A DNA stretch of 11,698 bases from Clostridiaceae bacterium (lineage in GTDB: Bacteria; Bacillota_A; Clostridia; Acetivibrionales; Acetivibrionaceae): the NCBI GenBank assembly GCA_012513545.1, contig JAAZCB010000684.1, positions 1 through 11,698 of the forward strand, given 5' to 3'. Each line of letters starts with the position of its first letter. Within the stretch, counting starts at the first letter, position 1. The notes beneath the pieces were generated by a model. That model saw only the letters and a list, made by a program, of their open reading frames with translations, was not told where the DNA came from and did no database searches. The translations under genes were made by a program, and so were the position numbers. Shown piece by piece: positions 7,645-11,698 of this stretch.

Positions 7645-7867
7645 CTTCATCCTCCTCATACAGTTTTCCATCAAATTTCAGAATATCTCCAACATCGCAC
7701 CCAAGGTAATAACAGATTTTATTTATTGTTCCAAACCGAACACCCTTCGCCTTTCCGGAGCGCAGTATTGATAAATTTGCCTCTGTAATCCCTATAAGAG
7801 CACAAAGCTCCTTTGAAGTCATATTCTCTCTTTTTAGATTATCTTCCAGATAAACCTGAATCGCCAA
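7634..7867 (-). CDS. YozG-type small XRE/Cro HTH transcriptional regulator
   Basis: The frame extends upstream to 7966, but that would overlap the preceding gene and lacks a ribosome site. AGGAG (7880-7876) lies 8 bases before TTG 7867, giving a 77-residue protein beginning (L/M)AIQVYLEDNLKRENMTSKEL, which matches the usual N-terminus of this family. Residues 7-64 form the HTH: MTSKELCALIGI as helices 1-2, TEANLSILRSGKAKGVRFGTINKICYYL as the recognition helix and following helices, then the typical CDVGDILKF ending. The C-terminal tail is very acidic (EEDEDEE). Such regulators usually sit beside DUF2975 membrane proteins, as here, 13 bases after the upstream stop. It is the natural candidate to bind the two palindromes in this operon's promoter; that is inference. 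Confidence 0.88.
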   Translation of the reverse strand: MAIQVYLEDNLKRENMTSKELCALIGITEANLSILRSGKAKGVRFGTINKICYYLGCDVGDILKFDGKLYEEDEDEE

Positions 7868-7880
7868 AGCTCCATCTCCT

Positions 7881-8834
7881 TTAAATAAACATGTCGTTTT
7901 CTTCCTTATGAACCTTACTTTCGGCAAAATATTTTGCAGCAAGCAGTACAATAAGTAAAAGTACAATCGGAAATAATGGTATGTTCATCCTGTAATCCGC
8001 TGCCAGAAGATGCTTTGCGAATATTACCTGAAACAGATTGACCGTTATGCACAAAAGCATTGTTATGGCAACCGAGTATTTGCAATAGACTCCAAGTTTA
8101 CGTGCCGCAAATATTACATCTTCGCTATATCTGTCTGCCATCAACTCATTACAAAGTTTTGTAGCAAGATATATTACTGTTAATTGAAACATACTCGGTA
8201 TCAGTTCAAAAATAAAGCGCAGTACAAAAAAGAAGTTTGTAAATTCCGTCGAAACATCCGGAGCTGTATTATTCAACTTCAATGACTCAATACTGTTCAT
8301 TAGCTCAGCCAAGCCGGAGCCCAAAACACTATATATAAGGACTGCTCCAATAAAAATCAGAATTCTCTCAAGTATGGTGAGCATATCCTCTATTTCACTT
8401 TCCCCAAATTTCCTGAGCATCCTCAATATAATATATCCAATCAGAATTGAATAAAAACTCCCGCCAAGCATGCTTTTTACAGAGAGTACATTTCCAATTT
8501 TGATCATAAATGCAGGGTTTATAAAGAGGTACAACATAACAAACAGGAATATGCCTGCAATAATAAGCAGAAAATCTTCTGCTTTAGCTTTCTTTTTAAG
8601 CATTCTTACAGAAAAGTATGCAATTGGCACACTACTTAAACCAATATATATAACAACAGAAATCAAATTACCTGTAGCACCTGACAAAGACAGTTTTCTT
8701 AAAAACCTGCCGATTTGGACGTACGGAAACGACATTATCGCTTCATAATTCAATACCGGACTGCCTGTCACAGAAACTGCTAAAAAAGCTAAAGCAAATA
8801 ATCCCCAAATCATCAGAAGAGTTTTTTGTTTCAT
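7881..8834 (-). CDS. Polytopic membrane protein with DUF2975-like C-terminal part
   Basis: A 317-residue very hydrophobic protein with about eight predicted membrane segments, near residues 5-24, 56-77, 87-106, 122-139, 156-175, 199-225, 253-272 and 286-304. The C-terminal half resembles DUF2975: AARKLGVYCKYS, NLFQVIFAKHLL, IPLFPIVLLLIVLLAAKYF and the ending ESKVHKEENDMFI, close to the usual KEENDLTI-type tail. Typical DUF2975 proteins have about 160 residues and four segments, so this one is roughly double length, with an N-terminal half I cannot assign. AAGGA (8849-8845) is 10 bases before the ATG. First gene of a three-gene operon with the HTH regulator and the lipoprotein. The molecular role is unknown; a membrane sensor or partner of the regulator is possible. 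Confidence 0.75.
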   Translation of the reverse strand: MKQKTLLMIWGLFALAFLAVSVTGSPVLNYEAIMSFPYVQIGRFLRKLSLSGATGNLISVVIYIGLSSVPIAYFSVRMLKKKAKAEDFLLIIAGIFLFVMLYLFINPAFMIKIGNVLSVKSMLGGSFYSILIGYIILRMLRKFGESEIEDMLTILERILIFIGAVLIYSVLGSGLAELMNSIESLKLNNTAPDVSTEFTNFFFVLRFIFELIPSMFQLTVIYLATKLCNELMADRYSEDVIFAARKLGVYCKYSVAITMLLCITVNLFQVIFAKHLLAADYRMNIPLFPIVLLLIVLLAAKYFAESKVHKEENDMFI

Positions 8835-8861
8835 TCCAATGTAATCCTTTCAATGAAAAAT

Positions 8862-8882
8862 AATTATTGTTTAACAATAATT
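8862..8882. promoter_or_regulatory. Operator-like palindrome O1, downstream of the operon's -10
   Basis: Ten-base arms (8862-8871 and 8873-8882) are perfect inverted repeats around a single T. The core 8863-8881 reads ATTATTGTTTAACAATAAT. It starts about where transcription should begin, so a bound protein would block the operon promoter. It matches O2 at 17 of 19 positions. Confidence 0.7.
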
Positions 8883-8890
8883 CTATTATC

Positions 8891-8919
8891 AGAATATACC
8901 CAAAATTATTGTTTGTCAA
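8891..8919 (-). promoter_or_regulatory. Promoter of the DUF2975-like/HTH/lipoprotein operon
   Basis: On the minus strand a perfect TTGACA (8919-8914) is followed after exactly 17 bases by TATTCT (8896-8891), a 4-of-6 match to TATAAT. The leader to the ATG is about 50 bases. The -35 lies inside palindrome O2 and the start site is next to O1. Confidence 0.7.
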
Positions 8920-8923
8920 TAAT
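8905..8923. promoter_or_regulatory. Operator-like palindrome O2, over the operon's -35
   Basis: ATTATTGTTTGTCAATAAT has 7-base inverted arms around TTTGT and differs from the O1 core at only two central positions. Its centre is 42 bases from the O1 centre, about four helical turns, so two dimers would lie on the same DNA face. Confidence 0.7.
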
Positions 8924-8938
8924 GAAACGCAGGGACGG
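8924..8938. repeat. Dispersed palindromic repeat, copy C (half copy)
   Basis: GAAACGCAGGGACGG matches the left arm of copy B (GAAACACAGGGACGG) at 14 of 15 positions, and then similarity stops. It directly abuts palindrome O2. No right arm is seen, so it is a truncated copy. Confidence 0.5.
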
Positions 8939-9058
8939 CAGACCAATGTCATAAAGCTTAGTTTACAAATTTTAGAATACCAATTATCGATAAAAATAAA
9001 ACTTTAAAATTACGGGTAATAAACGTTATCTTGTCAACTTGTGAAGTAGAAAAGTAAA

Positions 9059-9355
9059 TCACCTTAAGGCTCCAACAAAAGACAGAGTCTTTGCAGCAGC
9101 TTCTGTTCCTTTTTCCATTGCCTTTTTTACGTCAAAGCTGACAATGTATTCTGCAATAAATGCTCCCTGATATAAATCACCACAACCGGTAGTATCTATA
9201 GCTTCACAAACTTTCTTTGCCTCACAAAAAAACTCAGTTCCGTTCTTATATGCCATACTTCCATCTTTTCCAAGCGTAGCAACAAAAATAGTGTCGTAAC
9301 TATAGCTTACCACCTGTGAACCTGTCCCATGACACTGTTGCACGGGCTTATAATT
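9059..9355 (-). pseudogene. PfkB-family sugar kinase, C-terminal remnant
   Basis: About 94-98 residues match the C-terminal third of ribokinase/PfkB kinases, nearest in feel to fructoselysine-kinase types: FVATLGKDGSMAY, then the signature DTTGCGDLYQGAFIAEY (usual form DTxGAGD, with the Asp as catalytic base), then AMEKGTEAAAKTLSFVGA near the natural end. Intact members have about 280-320 residues. Upstream the frame meets TAA at 9361-9359, and no N-terminal kinase sequence is seen in any frame before the divergent regulator gene. GTG 9343 is the only start-like codon in a sensible place, without a clear ribosome site. The substrate-binding N-terminal domain is therefore missing and the product should be inactive. 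The gene was probably cut when the AraC/BtrH-like pair arrived or by deletion. Confidence 0.8.
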
Positions 9356-9393
9356 TCCTTAAAAACGTCGAGAATCCTTTCTGTGATATATGA

Positions 9394-9420
9394 TATACTT
9401 AAAGTATACTTCATGAAGTA
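9394..9420. promoter_or_regulatory. Overlapping palindromes upstream of the AraC-type gene
   Basis: TATACTTAAAGTATA (9394-9408) and TACTTCATGAAGTA (9407-9420) are both perfect inverted repeats, and between them AAGTATACTT (9402-9411) is a third. Alternating TACTT/AAGTA half-sites end 17 bases before the regulator's ATG. They could be an operator for this gene, possibly autoregulatory. TATACT at 9394 and 9405 could serve as -10, but no good -35 was found. Confidence 0.45.
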
Positions 9421-9437
9421 AAATAATGGTGGTGAGT

Positions 9438-9848
9438 ATGGAATATTTTCTGACAATTAGCTCTATTATCATTTTTATTGAAAATAGAATTTACGATAGA
9501 ATTAATTATAAAGAACTGGAAAGAGCGACAGGCTTCTCAATAGCGCATATACGGGACATTTTTGTGAGGAGAACCGGCGTACCCCTTTCTAAGTATATTC
9601 TTACTCGTAAAATTTCTAATGCAGCATATGAAATTCTTTACAACCACCAAAGTATAATACAAATTGCTTCAAAATATGGATTTTCAAATCATGATACCTT
9701 TACACGCGCCTTTAAACGCATTACTGGTTTCACGCCTTCAGAATTCAAAAAAAAGCGGCCGCCTGTAGATAGAATAAAGCTTTGCGCAGGTGTGTTTGGT
9801 ATCGGATTACTGAATCTGTCAAAAGAGAGGATGGTTATTAATGAGTAA
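9438..9848 (+). CDS. Minimal AraC/XylS-family transcriptional regulator
   Basis: ATG 9438 is preferred over ATG 9426, because the ribosome-site-like GGTGGTGAG (9428-9436) lies between them. This gives 136 residues. Nearly all of it is the AraC DNA-binding domain: a first HTH near 22-48 (INYKELERATGFSIAHIRDIFVRRTG), a linker helix (SKYILTRKISNAAYEIL), a second HTH near 71-93 (SIIQIASKYGFSNHDTFTRAFKRITG) and the family ending FTPSEFKKKR at 98-107. About 30 further residues have no recognised fold. There is no attached effector domain, unlike most AraC proteins of 250-300 residues. Its stop lies 8 bases inside the next gene, so the downstream protein may supply the sensing function in trans; this is inference. 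Confidence 0.88.
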   Translation: MEYFLTISSIIIFIENRIYDRINYKELERATGFSIAHIRDIFVRRTGVPLSKYILTRKISNAAYEILYNHQSIIQIASKYGFSNHDTFTRAFKRITGFTPSEFKKKRPPVDRIKLCAGVFGIGLLNLSKERMVINE

Positions 9849-10950
9849 AGTGATAAAACAGGAAAACAGTGTTGTGTTATATGGAATTTCAAAAGTAGAG
9901 TATGGTCCAAATGGGTGCACACCATATCCGATGTGTTTGAAAAGCTGTGCGAACTATCTCGGGCAAGATGTAAGCCTGGACTTTGCAATGGCAGCTACGG
10001 GAGCAGCTTTTCGACTAACCTGGGATACAACCTCATGGAACGGTGGTAATGTGGATGTTATTCACACATTCGATAATCCTGAAGAAGTCTATAGAGTAGG
10101 GGTTGAAGCGTTAGGACGTGATTTTCAAATAATAACAAGAACAAAAACACCGTGCGATGTAATGTTTTCAAGCACAAATAATTCAGATAAAAAAAGCGAC
10201 TTTATTTCCTTTATAAAGAAACAAATTGATAAAGGCTTTCCCTGCATCGCACTTGGTATAATCGGACCACCGGAGGCTTGTATTATAACTGGCTATAGAG
10301 AAAACGGTGAAACCCTGCTGGGGTGGAACTTTTTTCAAGGTATGACTGAGTTTGCAACAGATGTTAAAACTGATGAATCAGGGTATTTTATATCGGATAA
10401 ATGGTGGGAAAATAATGATACAATTGCAGTAATATCACTTGGAGAAAAGGATACCCCACTCATTTCATATAAAACAATAATTGAGAATGCAGTAAGAGTT
10501 ATGACAGGGCGGCTTTATGTAAAGGTAGATAAGACCTTTGCCAAAGGAATAATGGCTTATGATGCCTGGAAAAAAGCTGTCTTAAATGAATCCGATTTCC
10601 CTCCTGATGCAATACTCCCCATTTTAGCCGAACGTCTAATGTGCCAGGGAGATGCAATGGATTGTCTTATTGATGGCAGACGCAATGCAGCAATTTTCAT
10701 GAAAAAACTATCTGAAGAACTGAAGGAACAGGATAAAACATGCAATATAATAGAAGAGCAATTTACTAAAGTTACATCAAATGTAGAGAAAATGGCAAGT
10801 CTTCTAGGTGGATATGAAAGGGATGAAAAGCAAATGCGAAATTTTGCAAAATCAGATATAAGACAACAAATTGCAGTTTTAATTGATGAGTGCAAAACTG
10901 CGGATACCATAGCATTAGAAAAATTGCGTCAACTGTTGGCAAGCATTTGA
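9841..10950 (+). CDS. C39/BtrH-like papain-fold protein translationally coupled to the AraC-type regulator
   Basis: ATG 9841 overlaps the regulator's end by 8 bases and follows AGAGGA, with a spacing of about 8 bases. The 369-residue protein has no signal peptide or membrane segment, so it is cytosolic. Residues 20-200 resemble C39-like/BtrH N-terminal domains: GPNGCTPYPMCLKSCANYLG (candidate nucleophile Cys32), the AATGAAFRLTW block at 51-61, GGNVDV at 68-73, then GFPCIALGIIGPPEACIITGYRENGETLLGWNFF at 132-165. The place where a catalytic His is expected in C39-like proteases reads EAC at 146-148, so it may bind rather than cut. Residues 205-369 are largely helical and unassigned (YDAWKKAVLNESDFPP, then charged helices that may form a coiled coil near 285-360). 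A ligand-binding partner of the AraC-type regulator is plausible; the function is unknown. Confidence 0.65.
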   Translation: MSKVIKQENSVVLYGISKVEYGPNGCTPYPMCLKSCANYLGQDVSLDFAMAATGAAFRLTWDTTSWNGGNVDVIHTFDNPEEVYRVGVEALGRDFQIITRTKTPCDVMFSSTNNSDKKSDFISFIKKQIDKGFPCIALGIIGPPEACIITGYRENGETLLGWNFFQGMTEFATDVKTDESGYFISDKWWENNDTIAVISLGEKDTPLISYKTIIENAVRVMTGRLYVKVDKTFAKGIMAYDAWKKAVLNESDFPPDAILPILAERLMCQGDAMDCLIDGRRNAAIFMKKLSEELKEQDKTCNIIEEQFTKVTSNVEKMASLLGGYERDEKQMRNFAKSDIRQQIAVLIDECKTADTIALEKLRQLLASI

Positions 10951-10963
10951 CAAGCCACAAGGT

Positions 10964-11016
10964 GACAGGGGACGGTTCTTTTGTTTCGTTTTAGACAAAA
11001 GAACCATCCCCGTGTC
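10964..11016. repeat. Dispersed palindromic repeat, copy D (most complete), likely bidirectional terminator
   Basis: Arm 10964-10987 (GACAGGGGACGGTTCTTTTG core) pairs with 10994-11016 (GACAAAAGAACC, then ATCCCCGTGTC) over about 20 bp, with one bulge and one wobble. It fills the gap between convergent genes, 13 bases after one stop and 7 before the other. TTTATAATT follows on the plus strand. It probably terminates both transcripts whatever its origin. Confidence 0.75.
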
Positions 11017-11023
11017 TTTATAA

Positions 11024-11419
11024 TTACCAGTACTTAGGTCCGATTATAAATTTAGTAATCCATGCAAGGGCGATAGTAACTATCCACATCCAACCAATAT
11101 ACGGCGGCAGTTCAATAGCTTTATTCGCTCTCCAGTTAGCTGCAATCCTATAAAATGAATATACAGTTAAAAGAATAAATGGAAATGTAAAAGGATTATA
11201 AAGCAATGATTCCATATACTCTCCGGCAAAAGCTGCTTTCAGGCTTCTAGTCCCACCACTTCCCGGATTCGGCAATCCAGTATAATATGACCAGATAGAC
11301 GGAGCAAGACGTTTTTGCCAGAATAACCAGTAGCCATTCCACAGGCAATAAAACACAAAAGCAATTATTCCTAAGTATTTGAAAAGTTCTATCCTAATTT
11401 TATGCCACAACCTTTGCAA
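11024..11419 (-). CDS. DUF2752-like small membrane protein
   Basis: Up to 131 residues with membrane segments near 14-34, 76-92 and 108-125. The segment at 45-75 (YYTGLPNPGSGGTRSLKAAFAGEYMESLLYNPF) follows the DUF2752 pattern, in which a P-x-CG-x-TR motif precedes a helix and L.YNP. Here the usual cysteines are replaced (NPGSGGTR), so any metal or redox role of those residues would be lost. The start is uncertain: TTG 11419 overlaps the upstream gene by 31 bases and has AGAAAGG only about 2 bases before it; TTG 11410 is about 11 bases from the same site. Co-transcribed with the zinc-ribbon gene. Function is unknown. Confidence 0.65.
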   Translation of the reverse strand: MQRLWHKIRIELFKYLGIIAFVFYCLWNGYWLFWQKRLAPSIWSYYTGLPNPGSGGTRSLKAAFAGEYMESLLYNPFTFPFILLTVYSFYRIAANWRANKAIELPPYIGWMWIVTIALAWITKFIIGPKYW

Positions 11420-11580
11420 TACCTTTCTTCTTCCTTAAATGCATCAATAACAAAAGGCAGCCAGCAAAGCGGAATACAAAACAGTAATAAAACTATAAAC
11501 ATTACCCATCCTCCACTTGAGATCTTTTTTTTAATTGTCGGCATTCCTTCAGTTCCACAATGAACACATTTAATAGCCAT
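11389..11580 (-). CDS. LITAF-like zinc-ribbon membrane protein
   Basis: A 63-residue protein with CVHC at 5-8 and CKGC at 55-58, flanking a hydrophobic stretch at 25-45 (WVMFIVLLLFCIPLCWLPFV) that begins with the pattern GGW and ends in ID. Two CxxC knuckles that join into one zinc site around a membrane-inserted segment are the LITAF-like zinc-ribbon layout. GGAAGGGG lies 8 bases before ATG 11580. It has a clear promoter and is the first gene of a two-gene unit with the DUF2752-like gene. Short bacterial members have no established role that I can state; membrane association and zinc binding are inferred from the motifs. Confidence 0.75.
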   Translation of the reverse strand: MAIKCVHCGTEGMPTIKKKISSGGWVMFIVLLLFCIPLCWLPFVIDAFKEEERYCKGCGIKLG

Positions 11581-11626
11581 ACTCTAAACCCCTTCCTCTA
11601 GTTATGTAAAAAACTTCACTATTTAT

Positions 11627-11656
11627 ATAATATTAGTTTTACTGCGTTTGTGTCAA
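11627..11656 (-). promoter_or_regulatory. Promoter of the zinc-ribbon/DUF2752-like pair
   Basis: On the minus strand, a perfect TTGACA (11656-11651) is followed after 18 bases by TATTAT (11632-11627), a 5-of-6 match to TATAAT. The expected transcription start is about 40 bases upstream of the ATG. The 42 bases beyond it, up to the window edge, hold no gene, only a short palindrome at 11674-11686. Confidence 0.65.
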
Positions 11657-11698
11657 GAAATAACTAACTAAAAGGCAGTGCCTTAGCAGGTTTAAGGT

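Noticed and set aside
7645..7674. Ten-residue extension of the lipoprotein (MMENCMRRMK)
   Set aside because: It includes the AGGAGG site itself, and the signal peptide is complete from ATG 7644.
7868..7966. N-terminal extension of the HTH regulator
   Set aside because: It would overlap the end of the upstream gene by 86 bases, lacks a ribosome site and is absent from the usual family length; AGGAG with TTG 7867 fits better.
8743..8952. Minus-strand open frame upstream of and overlapping the membrane-protein gene
   Set aside because: It runs through the promoter, both operators and the repeat half-copy, and has no ribosome site or family resemblance.
11674..11686. Palindrome AAGGCAGTGCCTT near the right edge as an insertion-sequence end
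   Set aside because: It is too short, has no partner end or transposase in the window, and is cut off by the edge.

Overview
The window looks like chromosomal DNA from an anaerobic, cellulosome-forming Firmicute of the Clostridium (Acetivibrio) thermocellum clade. The main evidence is a two-repeat type I dockerin at the C-terminus of the RCC1-like protein (loops with NSTD and NSID, each followed by a KR helix). AT-rich intergenic DNA, strong Shine-Dalgarno sites with several TTG starts, sigma-A-like promoters and many secreted or envelope proteins all fit. The species assignment is inference; no search was run.

Layout. Positions 3-2354 (+) hold the 3' part of a large secreted or surface protein built of beta-sandwich modules, then, after a terminator and a new promoter, a membrane-anchored protein with related modules. 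Positions 2486-4534 (+) encode a secreted protein of about fifteen 39-residue RCC1/BLIP-II-like blades ending in a dockerin, so it is probably a non-catalytic cellulosome component. It is followed by a strong terminator and faces a convergent gene, 4714-6558 (-), for a secreted BspA-type leucine-rich-repeat protein with a transglutaminase-like Cys-His-Asp domain.

Positions 6745-8834 (-) form a tight three-gene operon: a polytopic membrane protein with a DUF2975-like tail, a small YozG-type HTH regulator, and a lipoprotein whose start overlaps the regulator's stop. Its promoter carries two nearly identical 19-bp operators 42 bp apart, one over the -35 and one just after the expected transcription start. 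This reads as an autoregulated envelope module and is the best candidate for an undescribed system here.

Positions 9059-9355 (-) hold the C-terminal remnant of a PfkB sugar kinase. Divergent to it, 9438-10950 (+) encodes a minimal AraC-type regulator overlapped by a C39/BtrH-like papain-fold protein that may lack the usual catalytic His. Positions 11024-11580 (-) hold a DUF2752-like membrane protein lacking the usual cysteines, next to a LITAF-like zinc-ribbon membrane protein.

An imperfect palindromic repeat family with core GGGACGGTTCTTTTGTTTC is scattered between genes (four copies or partial copies). No tRNA, rRNA, CRISPR array, transposase or intact insertion sequence was seen, and no gene-free stretch exceeds 300 bases.
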